Of a stretch of 64,000 bases of DNA, positions 8,937-17,776 are shown one piece after another. Positions within the stretch are counted from its first letter, which is position 1. Every line of letters starts with the position of its first letter. The notes beneath the pieces are model-generated. The model was given only the letters and a program-made list of their open reading frames with translations. It had not been told where the DNA came from and made no database searches. Position numbers and translations under genes: made by a program. The DNA lies in the NCBI GenBank assembly GCA_031253835.1, contig JAIRVP010000072.1:62001-126000 (forward strand), read 5' to 3'. Origin of the DNA: Burkholderia sp. (GTDB lineage Bacteria > Pseudomonadota > Gammaproteobacteria > Burkholderiales > Burkholderiaceae).

Positions 8937-10697
8937 ATGACTACGGCTACGCGGTTTGCGGTCTTGCCAATTACTGCCTTGATTACGCTTGCCGCGCAGG
9001 CACAACAGGCCCCCACTCCGAACGACCAGGCCGCCGCCGCCCGCGCGAACGCCGAGCAGAATCAGCAAGTGCAGCAGCGCCGTGACGCGCAGCAGCGCGA
9101 CGCCACCGTGCAAGCGCCGGGCGTGCGCTCAGACGTGCCGCGCCCGGAAGCCTATCCGGTACTGCCGACCGAAACACCGTGCTTTCGAATCGATCGTTTC
9201 GCGCTCGACGTGCCCGACTCGTTACCTGTTGCGTCAAAGGCGCAAGGCGCATCAGCCTTGCCGATGGATCGCTTCGCCTTTGCGCGCGACTGGCTCGCGC
9301 ACTACGCCGGCCAATGCGTCGGTAAGCAAGGCGTCGACCTGATCGTCAAAGGGGTGTCGCAGGCTATCCTCGCACGTGGCTACATCACGACCCGCGTACT
9401 CGTGCCCGAGCAGGATTTGTCCACCGGCACATTGAAGCTTGCCCTGATTCCGGGCGTGATTCGCCACGTGCGTTTCGAGGACGAAAAGTTGCGCGGAACG
9501 TGGAAGACTGCGTTCCCGACTCGCGACGGCGACGTGTTGAATCTGCGCGACATCGAACAAGGGCTTGAGCAAATGAAGCGCGTCTCAAGTCAGGATGTGT
9601 CGATGCGGATCGCACCGGGCGACATGCCCGGCGAAAGCGATGTCGTGCTCGACGTGAAGCGCGGCAAGCCGTGGACTGTTGTTGCATCTATCGACAACTC
9701 CGGTACGCGCGCGACTGGCAAGCTGCAAGGCAATGTGTCGCTTGGCATCGATAACCCGCTGGGCCTGAACGACATCTTCAACGTCGGCTTCAACCAGGAT
9801 CTGGAATTCGGCGACAAGCGCTTCGGTTCGCACGGCTGGAACGCGTTCTACTCGGTTCCTTGGGGCTACTGGACCGGCACCCTGTCGGCCTATACCAGCA
9901 CGTACTTTCAGCCGCTTGCGGCCGTGAACCAGACGTTCGTTGCCAGCGGCAACATGAAGACGGTCGACTTCAAGCTCAATCGTGTGTTGGCGCGCAGCCG
10001 GAACGACGTGTTCGGTGCGCAGGTTCGCCTGACGCGCCGATTCGGCGACAGCTATATCGAAGGCACGACGATTCCGTCGTCGCACCAGAACGCGACCTTT
10101 CTCGAATTCGGGCTGAACGACCGGCACTATTTCGGCTCGTCGCAGTTCGACGGCTCGCTTGCCTATCGTCAGGGGCTCGGCTGGCTCGGCTCGACCGACA
10201 GCATGTTCGCGGCAGAGGGAGGGCAGACGTACCGATTCAAGATGGTCGTGCTCGATGCGAATCTGTCGACACCGTTCGTCATCGGTACGCAGCCGTTCAA
10301 ATACGTGACGACCTTTCATGGTCAGTACACGGGCAACACGGTTTCGTACCTCGACAGCGTTACGATCGGCAGCCGTTATACCGTGCGAGGATTCGACGGC
10401 GAAAGGCTGCTGGCGGCATCACGCGGGTTCTACTGGCGTAATGAGTTGCAGGCCCCGATCGCCCGGACCGGGCTATCAGCCTATGCCGGTCTGGATTACG
10501 GCCGCGTGTGGGGGCCGGAACCGATTGCCTTGGTCGGCACGCAGCTCGCGGGAGCCGTGATCGGCGTGAAGGGCAGCGTATCGACGCGCTTCGGCGCATA
10601 CGCCTATGACCTCTTCGCGGGCACACCGATCTACAAGCCCTCGGGATTTGAGACCGCGCGCGTCACGCTTGGGTTTCAGCTGACCGCGCAATTCTGA
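8937..10697 (+). CDS. cdiB: CdiB/BcpB two-partner-secretion outer-membrane transporter
   Basis: Exports CdiA across the outer membrane. The 586-residue product starts at ATG 8937, which puts a signal peptide at the very N-terminus (MTTATRFAVLPITALITLAA); an in-frame start 33 bp upstream would bury it. After a Gln/Ala-rich linker come two POTRA domains (about residues 65-210) and an FhaC/ShlB-type 16-stranded barrel ending in FQLTAQF with terminal Phe. The conserved VRGF motif of the substrate-gating loop L6 is present as YTVRGFDGE. GC content returns to the chromosomal norm here, so the transporter belongs to the stable core of the locus. Gene order toxin-immunity-transporter is the Burkholderia arrangement, the reverse of E. 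coli cdiBAI. Confidence 0.95.
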   Translation: MTTATRFAVLPITALITLAAQAQQAPTPNDQAAAARANAEQNQQVQQRRDAQQRDATVQAPGVRSDVPRPEAYPVLPTETPCFRIDRFALDVPDSLPVASKAQGASALPMDRFAFARDWLAHYAGQCVGKQGVDLIVKGVSQAILARGYITTRVLVPEQDLSTGTLKLALIPGVIRHVRFEDEKLRGTWKTAFPTRDGDVLNLRDIEQGLEQMKRVSSQDVSMRIAPGDMPGESDVVLDVKRGKPWTVVASIDNSGTRATGKLQGNVSLGIDNPLGLNDIFNVGFNQDLEFGDKRFGSHGWNAFYSVPWGYWTGTLSAYTSTYFQPLAAVNQTFVASGNMKTVDFKLNRVLARSRNDVFGAQVRLTRRFGDSYIEGTTIPSSHQNATFLEFGLNDRHYFGSSQFDGSLAYRQGLGWLGSTDSMFAAEGGQTYRFKMVVLDANLSTPFVIGTQPFKYVTTFHGQYTGNTVSYLDSVTIGSRYTVRGFDGERLLAASRGFYWRNELQAPIARTGLSAYAGLDYGRVWGPEPIALVGTQLAGAVIGVKGSVSTRFGAYAYDLFAGTPIYKPSGFETARVTLGFQLTAQF

Positions 10698-10837
10698 GCG
10701 AAGCATGTAAAAGCAAATAGCCGTTCGCGTAAACGCCAGTCATGCATATAGGGCAGTGGGTTGAAATTCGTTCGCCGATGCAATGCAAGAGGCAACGCGG
10801 AGTGAGCCATTAGTTGCTGCTCTCATGGAGATTCCCA

Positions 10838-11140
10838 ATGCTGAAGAATGCGTGGGCCGGAAATGAGCCACTCTGGAAGGTCTGGTGGGGACTCGGTATT
10901 CCCACAGGAGCGGCCATGTTTCTGATCAACGTCTGTGTCAGGTACGTGGTTCACCTGTCGACGCCGATTGTCTACGTGGTACCGCTGCTCTGTGTGCAGC
11001 TCGTATTGATCGCCGCGTGGGTGCGAATTGCCTGGATTTGTGCGCCGAATGTGAGGCATCGTTTGTGGATGTATCTTGCGCGAATCTGGCTTGTGCTCTG
11101 GTTGCTTTCACAGGTTCAGCAAGCGTTGCAGCATGGGTAA
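10838..11140 (+). CDS. Small multi-pass membrane protein, unknown function
   Basis: A 100-residue hydrophobic protein starting at ATG 10838 with GGAG 8 bases upstream. It reads MLKNAWAGNEPLWKVWWGLG and has about three membrane segments (residues ~18-36, ~42-64 and ~77-95). Trp/Arg residues are frequent near the membrane boundaries. It lies 140 bp after cdiB on the same strand, so it could be the last gene of the CDI operon or an independent gene. I recognise no family. Confidence 0.6.
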   Translation: MLKNAWAGNEPLWKVWWGLGIPTGAAMFLINVCVRYVVHLSTPIVYVVPLLCVQLVLIAAWVRIAWICAPNVRHRLWMYLARIWLVLWLLSQVQQALQHG

Positions 11141-11324
11141 GCACCAGCGGTTCTGCGTGGAGTTACAGGGCTAGGCGGCGCGACTGCTTTGGCTTGGGTT
11201 GTCGAAGTACGAAGTTTCAATACAAGCGAAGGGAGATTTGCGTGGGTACCAGCGCGGCGATCACCCGCACGCGCTGGATGGCTGGCGCGCCGCGCAGCAG
11301 CGAACGCGCGAAGCGGAGCGGCAT

Positions 11325-11960
11325 GTGAATCCGCACGCGCGGATCGCATTCGTGAGCCTGCATACATCGCATATCGCGGGCTATGGCGATCTCCACGAGG
11401 AGAACTTCGTCCGCTACTGCACGCGGCACGGCTATGCGTACCACACGTATCGCGCGGCGCCTGCGTTCGTGCCGGCCGGCATCGACGCGAACTGGGCGAA
11501 GCTGCATCTGATTCGCGAACATCTGCCGCATCACGAATTCGTGTTCTGGGTCGATGCGGACATCCTGGCGATCGACCAGCGTCAGGCGATCGAAAGCGTG
11601 ATCGACGGCCGCGACTTCGTGATCGGTACCGATCACACGGCCTGGGCGATCAACTCGTGCATGATCGGCGTGCGCAACGTGGCGCCGATGCGCGAACTCG
11701 TCGGGCGTATCTGCGCGCGCATCGAGCGTTTCGACGATCGTTCGTCGGTCTATGCGAGCGGCGGCGACCAGCAGGCGATCTATGTGGAGCTGCTGGAATC
11801 CGGGATGATCGATGCACGCCATATCGTCGACGCGACGACGCTCGCGGCTTCGCCGGTCCATGCGACGCGCGACAGCCGCTTCGTTCATTTCCCCGCGCAA
11901 CACGACCACTATCGCGCGGTGACGATGCGCGTCTGGGACCGGCTGAGTCATCGGCGCTGA
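11325..11960 (+). CDS. DxD glycosyltransferase, GMA12/MNN10 (GT34)-like
   Basis: A nucleotide-sugar transferase of the galactosyltransferase GMA12/MNN10 type. GTG 11325 is chosen because AGCGGAG lies just upstream and the conserved fold starts at once (ARIAFVSLHTS); a longer frame back to a TTG at 11199 adds an Arg-rich stretch of no recognisable character. Features: GYAYHTYRAAP, ANWAKLHLIREHLP and the metal/nucleotide-binding FWVDADILAI, then WAINSCMIGVRN and SGGDQQAIYVEL. This order matches GT34-like enzymes, mostly known from eukaryotes but scattered in proteobacteria. No signal peptide; probably cytoplasmic. The substrate is unknown, and no other polysaccharide genes lie nearby. Confidence 0.72.
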   Translation: MNPHARIAFVSLHTSHIAGYGDLHEENFVRYCTRHGYAYHTYRAAPAFVPAGIDANWAKLHLIREHLPHHEFVFWVDADILAIDQRQAIESVIDGRDFVIGTDHTAWAINSCMIGVRNVAPMRELVGRICARIERFDDRSSVYASGGDQQAIYVELLESGMIDARHIVDATTLAASPVHATRDSRFVHFPAQHDHYRAVTMRVWDRLSHRR

Positions 11961-12464
11961 CGGCCGGGAACATGAAGGATGCGAGGCCTGCCTCGACGCC
12001 GGGCGGGTAGGGCGTAGGGCGGTCATTGACTCGAACTGCATCGCGCAGCCGCAGCGAAATAAAAATGAAAGCGATGCTGTAAGGAAAGGCGAGGCGTCGG
12101 ATCGCCATCCTGCATGACCTCGATAATCCCGTTCCGTCCCCGGGAAATGACGTGTCGACGCCAAAAATGCGGCAATGCGGCGTTTTTAGCGATTTGCCAT
12201 GACGCGTAATACAAAAAATTACTCAACCAAATCAGCATCATGTGTCGAGACGCACGATTGGGGCTCTGCTGCGCTGCAGAAAATAATCAATCGCCTTATG
12301 CTGGTTAACCCGATCGCGTTTGAGCGACATCAAGTTTTTCCGTGATGTCGCTTTACATTTTGCCAACACTGGCGATTCACGAAATCTACCTGTCGATTTG
12401 ATTTCGTTCCTTTCGTCTCGCCTGTCCCCGATGCAGTGCGCGACCTCCTCAAGGCCTTGTTGAC
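11961..12464. other. 504-bp AT-rich intergenic region
   Basis: No convincing gene. It becomes markedly AT-rich from about 12050 and holds a 10-bp perfect inverted repeat (12323-12352) and an A5/T5-flanked imperfect hairpin near 12163-12187 that could end transcription of the glycosyltransferase. The upstream control elements of the NuoM-like gene must lie here. Open frames on the minus strand through this stretch are shadows. Confidence 0.5.
12323..12352. repeat. Perfect 10-bp inverted repeat, 10-base loop
   Basis: AGCGACATCA and TGATGTCGCT are exact reverse complements separated by AGTTTTTCCG. The repeat lies 113 bp before the NuoM-like gene. It could be an operator or the stem of a leader hairpin; no uridine run follows directly. 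Confidence 0.6.
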
Positions 12465-13994
12465 ATGCATGATTTCCCCTTCCTGAGCCTGGCCATCTGG
12501 GCTCCGATCCTGTTCGGCGCGTGCCTGCTGCGTGCCGGTTCCGACCATCACCCGCGCCGGACGCGGCTGATCGCGCTCGCGGGCGCGATCGTGGGGCTCG
12601 CGGCCGTCGTCCCGCTGGTTGCCGGCTTCGACGCGCATTCGGCGGCGATGCAGTTCGTCGAAAACCGCGACTGGCTGGCGGCGTTCAATTCCGGATGGCG
12701 CGTCGGCATCGACGGCGCGTCGCTGTGGCTCGTCGTGCTGACCGCCTTCACGACGCTCGTGGTGGTGATCGCGTCGTGGGAGTCGGTCACGGTGCGCGTC
12801 GCGCAGTACTACGCGTCGTTCCTGATCCTGTCGGGGCTGATGGTCGGCGTGTTCGTCGCGCAGGACGGGCTGCTGTTCTTCATCTTCTTCGAGGCGACGC
12901 TGATCCCGCTGTACCTGCTGATCGGCACGTGGGGGCGCGAGCGCCGCGTGTATGCGGCCGTGAAGTTCTTCTTCATCTCGTTCGCCGGCTCGCTGCTGCT
13001 GCTGATGGCGATGCTGTATCTGTACGCGCAGTCGCATACGTTCGACATGGCTGCGTGGCGCACGCTGCAGCTTGGTTTCGCGCCGCAGTTGCTGGTGTTC
13101 CTCGGCTTCTTTGCGGCGTTCGCGGTGAAGGTGCCGATGTGGCCGGTCCACACGTGGCTGAGCGACGTGTACACCGACGGCCCGACCGGTGCCGCGCTGA
13201 TGCTCGCGATGCTCAAGCTCGGCGGCTACGGGTTCCTGCGCTTCGCGCTGCCGGTCACGCCCGATGCGAGCCACTTCTTCGCGCCGGCCGTGATCGCGCT
13301 GTCGCTGTTCGCGATCGTCTACGCGAGCCTGATCGCGCTCGCGCAGACCGATCTCGGCAAGCTGCTCGCGTATTCGACGGTCGCGCACATGGGCATCGTC
13401 ACGCTCGGGCTGTTCCTGTTCAACCGGATCGGCGTCGAAGGCGCGATCGTGCAGCTCGTGTCGTACGGCTTCGTCGCCGGCGCGATGCTGCTGTGCGTGA
13501 ACGTGCTCGTCGATCGCACGAAGCAGCGCGAGATCGCCGCGTACGGCGGCGTGGCCGGCGTGATGCCGCGTTTCGCGACCTTCACGCTGCTGTTCGCGAT
13601 GGCCAACGTCGGCCTGCCGGGCACGTCGGGCTTCGTCGGCGAGTTCATGGTGATCATGGGCGCGATCCGCTTCAACTTCTGGATCGGCGCCATTGCGGCG
13701 CTCACGCTGATCCTCAGCGCGTCGTACACGCTGTGGATGCTCAAGCGCGTGGTGTTCGGCAAGGTCGCGAGCCAGCGGATCGCGAAGCTCGCCGACCTGA
13801 ACCGTCGCGAGATCGTGATGTTCGCGTCGCTCGCGCTGATCGTGCTGGCGATCGGCATCGATCCGAAGCCGTTCACCGACGCGATCGATCCGACCGTCGG
13901 CAAGCTGATCCAGGAAGCAAGCCATTCGAAGGTGCCGGCAGGGGATGGCCCCGTGCCGGCGCTGCCGTCGTACATGGCATCGACGCACGACTGA
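12465..13994 (+). CDS. Solitary NuoM-like antiporter/proton-channel subunit
   Basis: A 509-residue membrane protein of the NADH-quinone oxidoreductase chain 4 (NuoM/MrpD) family, with about 13-14 membrane helices. Family marks include FFEATLIPLYLLIGTWG, in which the Glu is the conserved TM5 residue of NuoM, then FAVKVPMWPVHTWL (functional Lys and the HTWL signature), KLGGYGFLRF, and STVAHMGIV with the central His. No other nuo or mrp gene is near: the next genes are cyoABCD on the same strand, 276 bp away. It is therefore a stand-alone paralogue, possibly working with a partner encoded elsewhere or with the bo3 oxidase. Similar orphan NuoM/NdhD proteins pair with DUF2309 (DabA) partners in bicarbonate uptake, but no such partner lies in this window. 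Confidence 0.85.
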   Translation: MHDFPFLSLAIWAPILFGACLLRAGSDHHPRRTRLIALAGAIVGLAAVVPLVAGFDAHSAAMQFVENRDWLAAFNSGWRVGIDGASLWLVVLTAFTTLVVVIASWESVTVRVAQYYASFLILSGLMVGVFVAQDGLLFFIFFEATLIPLYLLIGTWGRERRVYAAVKFFFISFAGSLLLLMAMLYLYAQSHTFDMAAWRTLQLGFAPQLLVFLGFFAAFAVKVPMWPVHTWLSDVYTDGPTGAALMLAMLKLGGYGFLRFALPVTPDASHFFAPAVIALSLFAIVYASLIALAQTDLGKLLAYSTVAHMGIVTLGLFLFNRIGVEGAIVQLVSYGFVAGAMLLCVNVLVDRTKQREIAAYGGVAGVMPRFATFTLLFAMANVGLPGTSGFVGEFMVIMGAIRFNFWIGAIAALTLILSASYTLWMLKRVVFGKVASQRIAKLADLNRREIVMFASLALIVLAIGIDPKPFTDAIDPTVGKLIQEASHSKVPAGDGPVPALPSYMASTHD

Positions 13995-14172
13995 GCGAGG
14001 CACGTCGAGCCGCGCAAGCGGGCCGCATCGCACGGCGATACGGCTCGTTGCGCACGCATCGATATAGGTCAGGCACGGCGCGTGCCGGGCCCGCTTCCGG
14101 CTGCGTGAAATTGCCCCGCGACAATGTGACTCACGGCAGATTTTGCAATGATGATTTGCCGCATCCACCGGT

Positions 14173-14200
14173 TTTTCATCGCACCCGCGCGACGTATGAT
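14173..14200 (+). promoter_or_regulatory. Candidate sigma-70 promoter of cyoABCD
   Basis: TTTTCA (14173-14178) and TATGAT (14195-14200) with a 16-base spacer, about 70 bp before the cyoA start. Elements match four and five of six consensus bases. The rest of the 276-bp gap from 13995 holds nothing else I can identify. Confidence 0.42.
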
Positions 14201-14270
14201 TCGGCCACTTTCGTGGATCGAATGCGCATCGGGCATACGCAAACGGATTCAATGACCCTCGGGCTGTGTG

Positions 14271-15158
14271 ATGAAAAGAAAAGCTTCAAGAGGCTGGTCG
14301 GCGCTGATGTCAATCGGCGCGGCGTTGAGCCTGTCAGGCTGTAATTTAGATGTACTAAATCCGAAGGGTAGCGTGGGTGCCGCCGAAAAGGCGCTGATCG
14401 CGACGTCCACGTGGGCGATGCTGGTCGTCGTCGTACCGGTGATCCTGCTCACGCTGTGGTTCGCGTGGCGCTACCGCGCATCGAACCGCAACGCCACCTA
14501 TGCACCGAACTGGTCGCACTCGACCGCGATCGAGGTCGTGATCTGGACGGTGCCGACGCTGATCATCCTGTTCCTCGGCGTGCTCACGTGGAAGACCACG
14601 CACGAGCTCGATCCGTACAAGCCGCTCGAGTCGTCGGTGAAGCCGATCGACGTCGAGGTCGTCGCGCTCGACTGGAAGTGGCTGTTCATCTATCCGGAAC
14701 TCGGCATTGCGTCGGTGAACCAGCTCGCGATTCCGGTGGGCACGCCGGTGAACTTCCGCATCACGTCGGATTCGGTGATGAACTCGTTCTTCATCCCGCA
14801 GCTCGGCGGCCAGGTCTACGCCATGGCCGGCATGCAGACGCGCCTGCACCTGATCGCCGACGAACCCGGCAACTACGCGGGCACGTCCGCCAACTTCAGC
14901 GGCCGCGGCTTCTCCGACATGAAGTTCCGCACGCTCGCCGAGCCGCGCGAGCAGTTCGATGCGTGGGTGCAGAAGGTGAAGGCGTCGCCGGACCGGCTCG
15001 ACGCGACCGTGTACGGCACCGTCGCGCAGCCGAGCGAGAAGGCGCCGGTGCGCTACTTCTCGTCGGTCGATCCGCGGCTCTTCCACAACATCATCGCGAA
15101 ATATAACGATGGCCACGTCCTCGACCTGAAGGACGCCGCCTGCGGCACGAAGGGGTAA
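14271..15158 (+). CDS. cyoA: Cytochrome bo3 ubiquinol oxidase subunit II
   Basis: Lipoprotein subunit of the terminal quinol oxidase, anchored in the inner membrane with a periplasmic cupredoxin domain. The 295-residue product begins at ATG 14271 (a GTG codon directly before could also serve) and carries a lipobox LSGC with Cys24. Two transmembrane helices follow (STWAMLVVVVPVILLTLW and VVIWTVPTLIILFLGVL), then the cupredoxin fold with WKWLFIYPELG and MNSFFIPQLGGQVYAMAGM. The Cys pair of CuA is absent, as expected for a quinol rather than cytochrome c oxidase. A CyoA C-terminal domain follows. First gene of cyoABCD. Confidence 0.96.
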   Translation: MKRKASRGWSALMSIGAALSLSGCNLDVLNPKGSVGAAEKALIATSTWAMLVVVVPVILLTLWFAWRYRASNRNATYAPNWSHSTAIEVVIWTVPTLIILFLGVLTWKTTHELDPYKPLESSVKPIDVEVVALDWKWLFIYPELGIASVNQLAIPVGTPVNFRITSDSVMNSFFIPQLGGQVYAMAGMQTRLHLIADEPGNYAGTSANFSGRGFSDMKFRTLAEPREQFDAWVQKVKASPDRLDATVYGTVAQPSEKAPVRYFSSVDPRLFHNIIAKYNDGHVLDLKDAACGTKG

Positions 15159-15161
15159 CGC

Positions 15162-17168
15162 ATGTTCGGCAAACTCACACTCTCGGCGATCCCGTTCGAT
15201 CAGCCCATCATCATGGGGGCAGGCGCCTTCATGGGGCTGGTCGTGCTGGGCATTCTCGCCGCGCTGACGATCACCGGCCGGTGGAAATGGCTGTGGACGG
15301 AATGGCTGACCACGGTCGACCACAAGAGACTCGGCGTGATGTACATCATCGTCGCGCTGATCATGCTGCTGCGCGGCTTCGCCGACGCGATCATGATGCG
15401 CATGCAGCTCGCGCTCGCGTACAACGGGCCCGGCTACCTGCCGCCGCACCACTATGACCAGGTCTTCACGGCACACGGCGTGATCATGATCTTCTTCATG
15501 GCGATGGTGTTCATGGTCGGCCTGATGAACCTGATCGTGCCGCTGCAGATCGGCGCGCGCGACGTCGCGTTCCCGTTCATCAACTCGCTGTCGTTCTGGA
15601 TGACGGCCGTCAGCGCGATCCTGATCAACGTGTCGCTCGTGATCGGCGAATTCGCGCAGACGGGCTGGCTCGCGTACCCGCCGCTGTCGGAGCTGCAGTT
15701 CAGTCCGGGGGTAGGGGTCGACTACTATCTGTGGGCGCTGCAGATCTCGGGCGTCGGCACGCTGCTGACCGGCGTGAACTTCTTCGTGACGATCATCAAG
15801 ATGCGCGCGCCGGGCATGACGCTGATGAAGATGCCGGTGTTCACGTGGACCGCGCTCTGCACGAACGTGCTGATCATGGCGTCGTTCCCGATCCTGACCG
15901 CGACGCTCGCGCTGCTCGGCCTCGACCGTTACCTCGGCATGCACTTCTTCACGAACGAAGCCGGCGGCAACGCGATGCTGTACCTGAACCTGATCTGGGC
16001 GTGGGGCCATCCGGAGGTGTACATCCTGATCCTGCCGGCGTTCGGGATCTTCTCGGAAGTCATCGCGACGTTCGCGAAGAAGCCGCTGTTCGGCTACAAG
16101 ACGATGGTGTACGCGACCTGCGCGATCATGGTGCTGTCGTTCCTCGTGTGGCTGCACCACTTCTTCACGATGGGCTCGGGGGCGAACGTGAACGCGTTCT
16201 TCGGGATCATGACGATGATCATCGCGATCCCGACCGGCGTGAAGGTGTTCAACTGGCTGTTCACGATGTACCGCGGCCGGATCGAATTCACGACGCCCGT
16301 GCTGTGGACGATCGGCTTCATGGTCACGTTCACGCTCGGCGGCATGACCGGCGTGATGATGGCGATTCCCGGCGCGGACTTCGTGCTGCACAACAGCCTG
16401 TTCCTGATCGCGCACTTCCACAACGTGATCATCGGCGGCGTGCTGTTCGGCTATCTCGCGGGCTTCAACTACTGGTTCCCGAAGGCGTTCGGCTTCAAGC
16501 TGAACGAGAAGCTCGGCAAGGCCGCGTTCTGGTTCTGGCAGATCGGCTTCTACGTCGCGTTCGTGCCGCTCTACGTGCTCGGCTTCATGGGCATGACGCG
16601 CCGCCTGAACCACTACGACAACCCGGCATGGCATCCGTGGCTGCTGGTCGCCGCGTTCGGCGCGGTGCTGATCGCGATTGGCATTGCGTGCCAGGTGCTG
16701 CAGCTGGTGGTCAGCATCCGCAACCGCCACCTGCCCGAGTATCGCGACACGACGGGCGACCCGTGGGGCGGCCGCACGCTGGAGTGGGCGACGTCGTCGC
16801 CGCCGGCCGACTACAACTTCGCGGTGATCCCGCAGGTGCGCACGCTCGACGCGTATGCGGACATGAAGGCGCGCGGCGAAGGCCGGCCGAACCCGGCAAC
16901 GTTCCGCGACATCCACATGCCGTCGAATACCTGCGCGGGCCTCGTGATCGCGATCTTCAGCCTGGTGCTCGGCTTCGCGCTGGTGTGGCACATCTGGTGG
17001 ATGGCGATCGGCGGGCTCGTCGGGATCATCGCGACGCTCGTGATCTACAGCTCGCGCGATAACGACGGCTATTACATCCCCGCGTCGACGGTGCGGAAGA
17101 TCGAGGACAAGCAGCCGACGCAGCGCGTGGCCGCGCGCGTCGACGATGTGGAACTGGAGGCCAACTGA
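15162..17168 (+). CDS. cyoB: Cytochrome bo3 ubiquinol oxidase subunit I
   Basis: Catalytic haem-copper subunit: oxidises ubiquinol, reduces O2 to water and pumps protons. It has 668 residues, the usual CyoB length, with about 15 membrane helices. Visible ligands: the haem b His in FTAHGVIMIFFMAM, CuB His in WAWGHPEVYILILPAFG (with the Tyr cross-linked to it), the His pair in WLHHFFTMG, and the haem o His in IAHFHNVIIGG. The K-channel Lys lies in GVKVFNWLFTMY. It starts three bases after cyoA and its stop overlaps the cyoC start by one base, indicating tight translational coupling. Confidence 0.98.
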   Translation: MFGKLTLSAIPFDQPIIMGAGAFMGLVVLGILAALTITGRWKWLWTEWLTTVDHKRLGVMYIIVALIMLLRGFADAIMMRMQLALAYNGPGYLPPHHYDQVFTAHGVIMIFFMAMVFMVGLMNLIVPLQIGARDVAFPFINSLSFWMTAVSAILINVSLVIGEFAQTGWLAYPPLSELQFSPGVGVDYYLWALQISGVGTLLTGVNFFVTIIKMRAPGMTLMKMPVFTWTALCTNVLIMASFPILTATLALLGLDRYLGMHFFTNEAGGNAMLYLNLIWAWGHPEVYILILPAFGIFSEVIATFAKKPLFGYKTMVYATCAIMVLSFLVWLHHFFTMGSGANVNAFFGIMTMIIAIPTGVKVFNWLFTMYRGRIEFTTPVLWTIGFMVTFTLGGMTGVMMAIPGADFVLHNSLFLIAHFHNVIIGGVLFGYLAGFNYWFPKAFGFKLNEKLGKAAFWFWQIGFYVAFVPLYVLGFMGMTRRLNHYDNPAWHPWLLVAAFGAVLIAIGIACQVLQLVVSIRNRHLPEYRDTTGDPWGGRTLEWATSSPPADYNFAVIPQVRTLDAYADMKARGEGRPNPATFRDIHMPSNTCAGLVIAIFSLVLGFALVWHIWWMAIGGLVGIIATLVIYSSRDNDGYYIPASTVRKIEDKQPTQRVAARVDDVELEAN

Positions 17169-17776
17169 TGTTGCAGAAAACCTTGAGCGCAACCCTGCTC
17201 GAGCACGACGACCATCCGCCGTCGCATTCGGTGTTCGGTTTCTGGCTGTACCTGATGACCGACTGCGTGATCTTCGCGGCGCTGTTCGCGACGTTCGCGG
17301 TGCTCGGCCACCAGTATGCGGGCGGCCAGACCGCGAAGGAGCTGTTCGACATCCCGGGCGTCGCGGTGGAAACCGCCGCGCTGCTGCTGTCGAGCATCAC
17401 GTACGGTTTCGCGATGCTCGCGGCGTACAAGCAGCGTCGCGGCGCGCTGCTCGCGTGGCTCGCGGTGACGTTCGTGCTCGGCGCGGCGTTTCTCGCGATG
17501 GAACTGCGCGAGTTCTCGCACCTGATCGCGGAAGGCGCGGGCCCGCAGCGCAGCGCGTTCCTGTCGGCGTTCTTCACGCTGGTCGGCACGCACGGGCTGC
17601 ACGTGACGGCAGGCCTGCTATGGATGATCGTGCTCGCCGGGCAGATCGTGTTCCGCGGCGGCGACCTGACCGATCGCGACCTGCGGCGCCTGACGTGCCT
17701 GAGCCTGTTCTGGCACTTCCTCGACATCGTGTGGATCTGCGTGTTTTCCTTTGTCTATCTCGCGAGCGTGATCTAA
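17168..17776 (+). CDS. cyoC: Cytochrome bo3 ubiquinol oxidase subunit III
   Basis: Integral membrane subunit that stabilises subunit I; 202 residues with five helices, the CyoC pattern. Marks: FGFWLYLMTDCVIFAALFAT at the first helix, EFSHLI, and GTHGLHVTAGLLWM near the fourth. It starts within the cyoB stop (TGATG) and ends one base before the cyoD start, so all four cyo genes are one transcript. Confidence 0.97.
   Translation: MLQKTLSATLLEHDDHPPSHSVFGFWLYLMTDCVIFAALFATFAVLGHQYAGGQTAKELFDIPGVAVETAALLLSSITYGFAMLAAYKQRRGALLAWLAVTFVLGAAFLAMELREFSHLIAEGAGPQRSAFLSAFFTLVGTHGLHVTAGLLWMIVLAGQIVFRGGDLTDRDLRRLTCLSLFWHFLDIVWICVFSFVYLASVI

Noticed and set aside
12330..14252. Long minus-strand frame across the NuoM-like gene
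   Set aside because: Complement of a membrane protein gene: dense Arg/His/Glu with no hydrophobic or domain pattern.
14355..17192. 945-codon minus-strand frame across cyoA and cyoB
   Set aside because: Pure shadow of the oxidase genes, whose plus-strand products are unambiguous.
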